Of a stretch of DNA of 39,871 nucleotides, positions 8,628-16,296 are shown piece by piece; the first letter of the stretch is position 1; each line of letters opens with the position of its first letter. The notes below the pieces were generated by a model. That model saw nothing but the letters and a program-made list of their open reading frames with translations, did not search any database and was not told where the DNA came from. The DNA comes from Ferrithrix thermotolerans DSM 19514. GTDB taxonomy: Bacteria; Actinomycetota; Acidimicrobiia; Acidimicrobiales; CAIXPF01. Location: the NCBI GenBank assembly GCA_945906305.1, contig CAMDQT010000029.1:1-39871 (forward strand). The letters run 5' to 3'. Position numbers and translations under genes: made by a program.

Positions 8628-9803
8628 ATGATCGCCAGTCGCCTGCTCAGCCGCTTCCTCATCACGATCGCCATGTTCACTGGCACCCTCGCATGGTCGG
8701 CCTTCACCTTGCAGCGGACGCTGTTCGACACCGGTCGCACCGATGCGGTTGTGGAGCACATTCTCGACAACGGGCTGGTGCACCGGGCGATGTTGCAGGC
8801 GCTGGTCAAGGCCACTGAAGCCGCGCTCCCCGAGCAGATCCGAGCCGAGGTCTCCTTGCCCGAACTCACCTCGATGGCCAGTGGTGCGATCGAGAACGAG
8901 GACGTGCGCTCCGCCATCGAGAATGCGGTGGTCGACAGCCATCGCTACATCATCGGCGAGTCGTCCGAACCGCCGGTGCTCGACACGACGGTACTCAGCG
9001 AGGTGGTGCGCCAGCAGTTCGCCACCATCCGCCCCGACCTCGCCACCGTGGTGCCCGAGATCGGTCCGATCACCATCGAGCTTCCCTCCACTGGGCTGCG
9101 GCCGGTTAAGGCCGCCAATGACTTCACTGCCTCGCTCGGCCCCATGCTTGGAATCATCGCCCTGCTCGGCGCGGCAGGCGGATTGGCCATCAGCCAAAAC
9201 CGGCCCGCCACCCTGATCAGGATCGGATTCTGGGCCGTCTCGCTTGGGGCCATGTGGATCATGCTGCGCTACGCGCTGCCAGCGGCCAGCGCGGCCGTGC
9301 TGGGCGAGCGAGGGGTGATGGTCACCGGGCTCACGACCGCGGCTACCTCGTCAATGGCGACACCGGGCACGCTCATGTTCGGCGCCGGCATCGCGTTGAT
9401 TACTGCCGGCTATTTCCTCCGCGTCGTTTCCCAGCCTGGCCGAGAGCCCGCGACCCCGCCCCGCGGCCAGGCCATCAACCCGCAATATGGCACCACCCGT
9501 CCCCGGGGTGAAAGCCCCCGACGCAGCGGTGCCAACCCGGCGCCCGCTGCTGCGCCGCGGCGCCCTGAGACGCGCAGCACGATCCCCGACGACCCCGGTA
9601 CCTACGCACCGCGCCAACCCCAACGCGCGCCGAGCGGCCCAACATTCGCCTCGCCGGGGACCCACCGCGACCCGCTCGGGCCGCAGACCCCGCCGCTGAC
9701 CCGGCCCCCTACGATCCCGGGCGCCAATCAGAGGAGCTCGACCGGGCGGCGCTGGATCGAAGGGGTGGGCTACGTCGAGGACGAGACCGACCACCCCGCC
9801 TGA
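8628..9803 (+). CDS. Unknown membrane protein with Pro/Arg-rich tail
   Basis: A 391-residue protein that I do not recognise. It begins with a membrane segment or signal anchor (about 8-28), then has a roughly 140-residue extracytoplasmic-looking region with conserved-looking acidic helices (LPEQIRAEVSLPELTSMASG). Three more hydrophobic segments follow at about 170-188, 196-214 and 245-264. The last 120 residues are a low-complexity, proline-, arginine- and threonine-rich tail, probably cytoplasmic and disordered, ending in GRRWIEGVGYVEDETD. AAGGAGGAG sits 6 bases before the ATG, a near-ideal ribosome site. The spacing to the formate dehydrogenase gene is 100 bases on the same strand, so some read-through is possible, but nothing links the functions. 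Confidence 0.75.
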   Translation: MIASRLLSRFLITIAMFTGTLAWSAFTLQRTLFDTGRTDAVVEHILDNGLVHRAMLQALVKATEAALPEQIRAEVSLPELTSMASGAIENEDVRSAIENAVVDSHRYIIGESSEPPVLDTTVLSEVVRQQFATIRPDLATVVPEIGPITIELPSTGLRPVKAANDFTASLGPMLGIIALLGAAGGLAISQNRPATLIRIGFWAVSLGAMWIMLRYALPAASAAVLGERGVMVTGLTTAATSSMATPGTLMFGAGIALITAGYFLRVVSQPGREPATPPRGQAINPQYGTTRPRGESPRRSGANPAPAAAPRRPETRSTIPDDPGTYAPRQPQRAPSGPTFASPGTHRDPLGPQTPPLTRPPTIPGANQRSSTGRRWIEGVGYVEDETDHPA

Positions 9804-9903
9804 GGACCGGCGCTATTCTGTTTGGCTCACCCCCATCGATTACCTCCGCTATGGTCCCGGCAACGTCGGTGTGCGGCGTAGCCGCCCATTCTGGAGAGCC
9901 GCA

Positions 9904-11892
9904 ATGACCACGTTTACCAACGCCTCCACCAGCCCGCGCCGTGCCCGCAGTCAGACCCGGGCCACCACGGCCTATGAGCGGCTCAGCACCCCACTCGTGC
10001 GTGAGCGCGGGGCCCTGCGCCCCGCCAGCTGGGACGAGGCCCTCGATCGGGCCGCCCAGGGTTTCCAGACCGTCATCGACCGGCTCGGCCCCGATGCGGT
10101 CGGCCTGTTCTCGTGCTCCAAAGCCACCAACGAGATGAACTACATCGCGCAGAAATTCATGCGCGTGGCGGTGGGGACGAACAACATCGATTCTTGCAAC
10201 CGCACTTGACACGCCCCATCCGTCGCCGGTCTGGCGACAGTGTTCGGCGCCGGTGGAGGCACCTCCTCCTATCAGGAGGTCGTGGAATCCGACCTGATCG
10301 TCATGTGGGGCTCCAACGCCCGCAACGCGCACCCGATCTTCTTCCAGCACGTGCTGCGCGCCGTGCGACGCAACGCCAAGCTCTACGTGGTGGACCCACG
10401 GCGCACCGAGACCGCTCAGTGGGCCGACCTGTGGCTGGGCCCGGAGGTCGGCACCGACATCGCACTGGCGAACACCATGGCCCGCGTCATCATCGAGCAG
10501 GACCTCGTCCACCACGAGTTCATCGAACGGGCCACGGTCGGCTTCGACACCTTTGCCGCCTCGGTGGCGGCCTGGACCCTCGAACGCGGCGAAGCAGTCA
10601 CCGGCGTACCGGCCTGGGCCATCGAGGAAATGGCCGTGGCCTATGCCCGGGCCGACCGAGCACAGATGTGTTGGACCCTGGGCATCACCGAACATCACAA
10701 CGGCACCGACAACGTGCTGGCCTTGATCAACCTGGCGTTGTTGTGTGGCCACGTCGGACGGTACGGCGCGGGGCTCAACCCGCTTCGGGGCCAAAACAAC
10801 GTGCAGGGCGGTGGTGACATGGGAGCCATTCCCAACCGGCTGCCCGGCTTCCAGGACATGGCCGATGCCGAGGTCCAGCAGCGTTTCACCGCCGCCTGGA
10901 ACCACCCGATACGCGCTCAGCACGGCCTGCATCTAGCCCAGATGTTCGAGGCGATGGACGAAGGCGGCCTCAAGGCGCTCTACGTGATCGGCGAAAACCC
11001 AGCCCAGTCCGAAGCCAACACCGCGCAGGCCGTGCAGCGCCTGGGCCGACTCGACCACCTGGTGGTTCAAGACATCGTTCTCACCCGCACTGCGGCCTTG
11101 GCCGATGTGGTGCTGCCCGCTACCGCCGCCTGGTGCGAAACCGAGGGGACTGTCACCAACAGCGAGCGCCGGGTACAGCGGGTGCGCCAGGCGGTCCAGC
11201 CGCCCGCGGGAGCCCGCGATGACATCGCCATCATCGCGGCCGTGTCGGAGCGACTTGGTCGATCACTCGGCGCCACCGACAGCGAAGCGGTTTGGAACGA
11301 GGTGCGGGCCTTGTCGCCCATGCACCGCGGCATGTCCTATGAACGACTCGAAGCACTCGGCGGCATCCAATGGCCCTGCTACCACGAAGATCGCCTGGAG
11401 CCATCCTTCCTGCACGGTCGGCTGTGGGCCACCGATCCGACCGAACGCGGCGCCAGAGCACCGTTCAGTATCGTGCAGGACGAATCGCCGGTAGATCAGC
11501 TCACTGCCGACTTCCCGCTGCGCCTCACTACTGGGCGCCGTCTGGACTCTTACAACAGCGGGGTGCAGAGCGGCGCGTTTTTGTCGCCGTTGCGACAGGG
11601 AGAAACGATCGACCTGTCTCCTCACGATGCAGAAACACTTGGGGTCACCGAAGGTGATCTCGTCCGGGTGGTGTCGCGGCGCGGGGCCCTCGTGGCGCCG
11701 GTACGTCTTGACCGGGGTCTGCGTAGCGGGCTGGCCTTCATGACCATGCACTTCCCAGACGAAGTTGCCACCAACGACTTGACCATCGACGCGCTCGACC
11801 CCAAGTCCGGAACGGCCGAGTTCAAGGCCACCGCCATCCGTATCGAGCGCCACGACACCGACCCTCCCGCCGCGCCTGCGGTGGATAACTGA
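9904..11892 (+). CDS. fdhA: Formate dehydrogenase catalytic subunit, selenoprotein, lacking the N-terminal Fe-S domain
   Basis: Read through the in-frame TGA at 10207-10209 as selenocysteine, the gene encodes 662 residues of the molybdopterin (bis-MGD) catalytic part of formate dehydrogenase, which oxidises formate to CO2. Sec102 is followed by H103 in the context SCNRT-U-HAPSVAGL. This aligns with E. coli FdhF around Sec140-His141. The conserved arginine is R295 in NPLRGQNNVQGGGDMG. Homology starts at PLVRERGALRPASWDEAL (30-47). Unusually, the [4Fe-4S] subdomain that normally begins the protein is absent; it is encoded at 13692-14639. The ATG at 9904 has GGAGAG upstream. The frame on both sides of the TGA is intact and conserved, and a SECIS hairpin follows, so this is not a broken gene. 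Confidence 0.93.
10210..10240 (+). promoter_or_regulatory. Bacterial SECIS element
   Basis: Directly after the TGA at 10207-10209, GTCGCC (10222-10227) pairs perfectly with GGCGAC (10233-10238) around the loop GGTCT (10228-10232). The E. coli fdhF SECIS, as I remember it, has the same GGUCU loop starting after 18 bases from the UGA, and here too there are exactly 18 bases. This is the SelB-binding type of hairpin that directs selenocysteine insertion. Confidence 0.88.
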
Positions 11893-11913
11893 ACGCGACG
11901 CATCGGACATCTC

Positions 11914-13695
11914 GTGGACCTGCACTTCACCGCGAAAGACCCGACGACGGCCGAGCGCGACGCGGTGGACGACGTGCTCGGGGCACCTCTCGACCGAACC
12001 GCCGTCGATCGCGCCGCCACCGGGCAGTATCTGCGGGCCGAACGCGGCGGAGCGGCCGTCCGCCGCCAACGCCACCTGCTGTTGCCTGCGCTGTTGGCCC
12101 TTGTCGATCGGGTCGGGTGGATCAGCCCCGAAGGGCTCGACTACATCGGCCTTCGTCTCGGCGTGGCGCCGGCCGAGGTCTACGGGGTGGCCAGCTTCTA
12201 CGCCCTGTTGGCACTCGAGCCCCGCCTCACCCGTTCAGTCGTCCATGTCTGTGTCGATTTGGCCTGCCGTATGGCCGGTGGCGTCGATGAGCAGCGACAC
12301 CGCTACGAGGACTCCGACACCCTCGTGGTCGACAGCGCTTGCCTCGGCCAATGCGATCGGGCCCCAGCCGCGATGGTCACCGAACCGGGTGCCCCCGCCC
12401 GCCACCGTGTCGACGCCCGCGAGGCCACCGTCATCGCCCAATGCGGCGAGGCCAGCCTCACGCTGCTGCGTCGAGTCGACGTCATCGCCCCTACCGACCT
12501 CGATGCGTACCGCGCCCATGGCGGCTACGTGGCGTTACGCCGAGCGTTGGACATCGGCCCGGCGGCGGTGCGGGCGGAGGTCGACGCCGCAGGGTTGGTG
12601 GGCCGCGGTGGGGCCGCGTTCCCGACCGGTCGCAAATGGGCCGCGGTCGCCGCCGCGCCGGGGCAGCCCCATCATCTGGTCTGCAACGCCGATGAGTCCG
12701 AACCAGGCACCTTCAAAGACCGGGTGATCCTCGAGGGTGACCCGTTCGCCGTCATCGAGGCCATGACCATCGCTGCGTATGCCACCGGCTGCGAGCACGG
12801 CTGGATCTACCTGCGGGGCGAGTATCCCCTGGCCCGAGCGCGTCTTGAGGAGGCCATGGCGCGAGCCCGCCGCGGCGGGCTGCTCGGTCCCAACGTGATG
12901 GGCCGTGGCTTCGCGTTCGATGTCGAAGTGTTCCGCGGCGCCGGGGCTTACATTTGTGGCGAGGAAACGGCGATCTTCAACTCGATCGAGGGCTATCGCG
13001 GCGAGCCCCGAACGAAGCCGCCGTTCCCCGTGGAGGTGGGCTTATTCGGCCGCCCCACGCTGGTTAACAACGTCGAGACACTCATCAACGTGCTCCCGAT
13101 CGTCGCCGACGGAGCAGCCGAATACCGACGGCTGGGCACGGTGGGCTCCCCGGGACCAAAATTGTTCTGTCTTTCGGGATCGGTGCGCAGCCCCGGCGTG
13201 TACGAGGTCCCCTTTGGCACCACGCTGGGCGGGCTGATCGAACGAGCGGGGGGTCTAACGGAGGGCCGGACGCTCCAAGCGGTGCTGATCGGTGGCGCAG
13301 CCGGGTCCTTCGTCGGCCCCGAGCAGCTTGATTTGCCCTTGACCTTCGAAGCCACCAGAGCCGCGGGCACCACAGTCGGGTCGGGCGTCGTGATGGTCAT
13401 CGACGATCAGGCCGACCTCGTCGACCTCGTGACGCGTATCGCCGCGTTCTTCCGCGACGAGTCATGCGGACAATGTGTGCCGTGCCGGGTCGGCACGGTG
13501 CGCCAGGAAGAAGCCATCCTCCGCCTCAGCGTCGGCAAGCGCCAGCGCCACGAACGCGCTCACGACCTTGAAATACTCCACGACGTTGGCCAAACCATGC
13601 GTGATGCCTCAATCTGCGGCTTGGGCCAAACCGCGTGGAACGCCATCGAGTCGGCCCTGACGCGCTTCAAACTTTTCCCGGAGGATGCGCCGTGA
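11914..13695 (+). CDS. fdhB: NuoE-NuoF fusion, NADH/diaphorase subunit of formate dehydrogenase
   Basis: A 593-residue fusion. Residues about 20-185 are a thioredoxin-fold NuoE-like [2Fe-2S] domain with C113, C118, C143 and C147. Residues about 190-590 are NuoF-like: GRGGAAFPTGRKW (230-242) and NADESEPGTFKDR (258-270) bind NADH and FMN, and C518, C521, C524 and C568 form the [4Fe-4S] site in SCGQCVPCRVGT and ICGLGQ. It would pass electrons from formate through FMN to NAD+, or in reverse. It lies between the two halves of the formate dehydrogenase large subunit, 21 bases after the catalytic gene and overlapping the next gene by four. The GTG at 11914 has only a weak ribosome site. The fused form is known in some NAD-dependent formate dehydrogenases and hydrogenases. 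Confidence 0.93.
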   Translation: MDLHFTAKDPTTAERDAVDDVLGAPLDRTAVDRAATGQYLRAERGGAAVRRQRHLLLPALLALVDRVGWISPEGLDYIGLRLGVAPAEVYGVASFYALLALEPRLTRSVVHVCVDLACRMAGGVDEQRHRYEDSDTLVVDSACLGQCDRAPAAMVTEPGAPARHRVDAREATVIAQCGEASLTLLRRVDVIAPTDLDAYRAHGGYVALRRALDIGPAAVRAEVDAAGLVGRGGAAFPTGRKWAAVAAAPGQPHHLVCNADESEPGTFKDRVILEGDPFAVIEAMTIAAYATGCEHGWIYLRGEYPLARARLEEAMARARRGGLLGPNVMGRGFAFDVEVFRGAGAYICGEETAIFNSIEGYRGEPRTKPPFPVEVGLFGRPTLVNNVETLINVLPIVADGAAEYRRLGTVGSPGPKLFCLSGSVRSPGVYEVPFGTTLGGLIERAGGLTEGRTLQAVLIGGAAGSFVGPEQLDLPLTFEATRAAGTTVGSGVVMVIDDQADLVDLVTRIAAFFRDESCGQCVPCRVGTVRQEEAILRLSVGKRQRHERAHDLEILHDVGQTMRDASICGLGQTAWNAIESALTRFKLFPEDAP

Positions 13696-14639
13696 CCAGC
13701 CAAGGCGACGAAGCGACACCTCGAAGCGTGCAACTCAGCGTCGATGGAACCGTCGTTACCGCCACCGAGGGCGACAGCCTCCTTGCGGTGTGCCGCGGGC
13801 TTGGCGTTGAGGTTCCGACGCTGTGCTATGGCGACACCCTCACCGCCCGCAATGCCTGCCGAATTTGCGTGGTCGAACTCGACGGCAACCGCACCCTGGT
13901 TCCGGCCTGTTCCCGCCCGGCGGAGGAGGGCCAAGTCGTGCACACCGACAGCGCCCGGGTCCGAACCAGCCGCAAGGTGGTCCTGGAGCTACTCGGCTCC
14001 TCGGTAGATCTGTCCCTCACCAAGGGTGTGGAAGCCTGGAACGAACGCTACGAGGCAGACCCCAGTCGCTTTGGCCCCTCGGCTGCGCCCGCCGGGATTG
14101 GCGAACGCGACCGCCGGGTCACCGGCGAGCATCACCACGCCGACCCGCTCACCGCGGCCACCGTCGCCCAGCCAGCCAAAATCGACAACCCCTTGTACGT
14201 ACGCGACTACAGCAAGTGCATTCTGTGCTTCAAGTGCGTCGATGCCTGCGGCGAGCAGTGGCAAAACACCTTCGCCATCAGCGCCGCCGGGCGGGGTTTC
14301 GACGCCCGCATCGCAACCGAGTTCGATGTCGCTTTGACCGATTCTGCCTGTGTCTACTGCGGGAACTGCATCGCGGTGTGCCCAACCGGGGCGCTGATGT
14401 CCACCGCCGAGTTCGACCTGCGAGGCGCAGGCAACTGGGCGCCCGAGCGCCAACACGAGACCACCACTGTGTGTTCGTACTGCGGGGTGGGGTGCAATCT
14501 CACCGTGCACGTACAGGACAACGAGATCGTCAACATCTCCAGCCCCTCCGACCACGACGTCACCCACGGCAATCTCTGCATCAAGGGCCGTTTCGGCTAT
14601 GTCAACGTGCAACCACCACGCCGGCGGGTGAAGGACTGA
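13692..14639 (+). CDS. Formate dehydrogenase Fe-S subunit carrying the detached MGD [4Fe-4S] subdomain
   Basis: A 315-residue protein equal to the missing N-terminal part of the large subunit. Residues 12-100 are a NuoG-like [2Fe-2S] ferredoxin domain (C45, C56, C59, C73). Residues 170-235 hold two [4Fe-4S] motifs (C176/179/182/186 and C220/223/226/230). Residues 255-305 are the Fe4S4 subdomain that normally starts the bis-MGD domain (C261, C264, C268 and C296 in LCIKGRFGY). The His-Cys [4Fe-4S] motif usually found after the ferredoxin domain is not present; the matching stretch (VDLSLTKGVEAW) has no cysteine. The GTG at 13692 overlaps the upstream stop as GTGA and has GGAGG at 13679-13683, so the start is firm. 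It must associate with the 9904-11892 product to complete the enzyme. Confidence 0.9.
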   Translation: MTSQGDEATPRSVQLSVDGTVVTATEGDSLLAVCRGLGVEVPTLCYGDTLTARNACRICVVELDGNRTLVPACSRPAEEGQVVHTDSARVRTSRKVVLELLGSSVDLSLTKGVEAWNERYEADPSRFGPSAAPAGIGERDRRVTGEHHHADPLTAATVAQPAKIDNPLYVRDYSKCILCFKCVDACGEQWQNTFAISAAGRGFDARIATEFDVALTDSACVYCGNCIAVCPTGALMSTAEFDLRGAGNWAPERQHETTTVCSYCGVGCNLTVHVQDNEIVNISSPSDHDVTHGNLCIKGRFGYVNVQPPRRRVKD

Positions 14640-14688
14640 ACACGGTGTTGCTGCGACGCTCTCCAACGGCGTAGGGCCGGGAGCTACC

Positions 14689-15906
14689 TCAACGCAGGCG
14701 CGCCGTGATCAAACTCCGGTCGAGTTCTTTGACCGAGGTCACGCCGCTGAGGGCCATTGTCCGGCCCATACCTTCGGCCAGCAGCTTCAGCACGTGGTCG
14801 ACCCCCCGCTCGCCGCCGGCCCCTAGGGCGTAGAGGTAGGACCGGCCGATCATGCAGGCATCGGCACCGAGCGCTACAGCCTTCACGATGTCGCTACCCC
14901 GACGCACCCCGCCATCGCACAGGATCGCCACCCTGCCACCAACCGCGTCCGCTACCGGGGCGATGAGATCGACCGGGGCAGGCGCGCCATCGAGTTGGCG
15001 ACCGCCGTGGTTGGACAGGGCGATGGCGTCGACCCCACGGTCGGCGGCGATGCGGGCGTCAGCCACCGACTGGATGCCCTTGATCACGACCTTGCCCGGC
15101 CATTGCTCGCGGAACCAGTCGATATCGGCCCAGGACAACGACGGATCGAACTGGCTGTTGATGTACTCCGAGAGGTTGACGGCCGTATTCGCACCGTCCT
15201 CGGCCCCGCTGCCGCTCATGTTGGCAAAGCGGATCGGCTCTGAGCGCACAAACGCCGCGGTCCACGCCGGCCTGCGGATGCCGTCGATAATGGTGTCGAG
15301 ACCGACCTTGGGCGGAAGCGAGAACCCGCGACGCACGTCACGCTCACGCCGGCCCAGCACCGCGGTGTCCACCGTGATGGCGATGGTCGAATAGCCCGCG
15401 GCGCGGGCACGGGCGAGCATGTCGCTCACCAAGGCACGGTCGCGCCACACGTACACCTGGAACCACAAGTCTCCGTCGGAAACCGCCCGCACCTCTTCGA
15501 TGGACCGGGTAGCCATGGTGGACAGGGTGTACGGCAGCCCGGCACGACGGGCAGCACGGGCCACCGCCAGCTCGCCCTGTGGATCCGCGATGCGGCTGAA
15601 CCCCGTCGGTGAGAGCACCAACGGCACGGGCAACACGTTGCCGAACAGCGACGTCGACGTGTCCACGGCGCTGACATCGCGCAGCACTCGCGGCACGAAG
15701 GACCACCGAGAAAAGGCCTCGGTATTGTCGGCCAGGGTTCGCTCATCCTCAGCGGCACCGTCGATGTAGTCGAACACCCCAGCGGGAAGCCGGCGCTTCG
15801 CCAAATGCCGTAGGTCCTCGACGTTGGCGGCGTGGCTGAGCCGGCGAACCGTTCCGTCAAGTTCAATAGGTCGGAACCGAATGACGGAACGCAGGGTCTC
15901 GATCAT
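14689..15906 (-). CDS. FMN-dependent 2-hydroxy-acid oxidase/dehydrogenase
   Basis: A 405-residue member of the glycolate oxidase / L-lactate dehydrogenase (LldD) family. It oxidises a 2-hydroxy acid to the oxo acid with FMN. Family marks are RRLPAGVFDYIDGAAEDE (38-55), LSPTGFSRIADPQGE (98-112), K276 in VVIKGIQS and the catalytic H300 and R303 in LSNHGGRQLDGAPAP. The terminal phosphate-binding region is CDGGVRRGSDIVKAVALGAD. The N-terminus is about 25 residues longer than minimal members. Mycofactocin-linked MftD proteins belong to the same superfamily, but this sequence keeps the classical LldD motifs and no mft genes are near. The ATG at 15906 is followed by family sequence after about 30 residues. 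It is convergent with the formate dehydrogenase operon. Confidence 0.9.
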   Translation of the reverse strand: MIETLRSVIRFRPIELDGTVRRLSHAANVEDLRHLAKRRLPAGVFDYIDGAAEDERTLADNTEAFSRWSFVPRVLRDVSAVDTSTSLFGNVLPVPLVLSPTGFSRIADPQGELAVARAARRAGLPYTLSTMATRSIEEVRAVSDGDLWFQVYVWRDRALVSDMLARARAAGYSTIAITVDTAVLGRRERDVRRGFSLPPKVGLDTIIDGIRRPAWTAAFVRSEPIRFANMSGSGAEDGANTAVNLSEYINSQFDPSLSWADIDWFREQWPGKVVIKGIQSVADARIAADRGVDAIALSNHGGRQLDGAPAPVDLIAPVADAVGGRVAILCDGGVRRGSDIVKAVALGADACMIGRSYLYALGAGGERGVDHVLKLLAEGMGRTMALSGVTSVKELDRSLITARLR

Positions 15907-16074
15907 GGTTCCATTCTGGCATCAGGCCCCGCGGTGCACGGCGCCCCGACGACGACGGGGTGGGGCGATGGGCTCCTAGCCCCCCAGTACAAGCTTCCTA
16001 TATTCGCCATACCGGCTCGGATCGCCGTCGCGCATCATCGCGGGCCAACGAGACGCGGACCCAAGGAGCGTGAT

Positions 16075-16296
16075 TTGCCCATCCTCACCATCGTTTCGGT
16101 CAAGCATGCTCCCGGGGCCACCACCGGCGCCATGGTCCTGGCCAGCGCGGCCGATCCCGTGGCACTACCGATCGTGCTGGAATGCGACCCGCAGGGCGGC
16201 GACCTCGCCGCACGTCTCGGCACCTTGTTCGACCCCGCGGCGCCAGCCGGGTCAGTCTCGTGGCCTTCCGGCCTGAGTCGAAGCTCGCGCCCAGGG
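16075..16296 (+). pseudogene. Truncated ParA/CpaE(TadZ)-like ATPase remnant
   Basis: From a TTG at 16075, preceded by AAGGAG at 16063-16068, about 70 residues look like the N-terminus of an actinobacterial MinD/CpaE-type P-loop protein. There is a beta strand LTIVSVKHAPGATTGAMVLA (deviant Walker A of the type seen in CpaE relatives), then PIVLECDPQGGDLAARLG, which is the characteristic strand with the D-x-x-G-G-D-L-A turn. After about residue 60 the resemblance fades and the frame runs antisense into the complete LLM gene at 16297. The frame stays open far beyond, but that part is the shadow of the LLM gene. The ATPase therefore seems cut off by a past rearrangement. CpaE/TadZ is the piece missing from the Tad cluster at 28009-33050, though nothing proves this fragment came from there. 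Confidence 0.55.

Noticed and set aside
10207-10209. Stop codon that would make the formate dehydrogenase gene a pseudogene or two genes
   Set aside because: The codon is at the known Sec position, the downstream frame is fully conserved to 11892, and a SECIS hairpin follows at the right distance.
9709-10932. A 407-codon minus-strand frame
   Set aside because: It is antisense to the fdhA gene and the end of the membrane protein gene, with His/Gly-rich composition typical of shadow frames in GC-rich DNA.
14639-14649. Palindrome AACACGGTGTT after the formate dehydrogenase genes
   Set aside because: A one-base centre cannot form an RNA hairpin terminator, and the arms are only five bases.
15944-15960. 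Hairpin CCCCG-N7-CGGGG
   Set aside because: Five G/C pairs are expected by chance in this composition; no gene end or regulator supports it.
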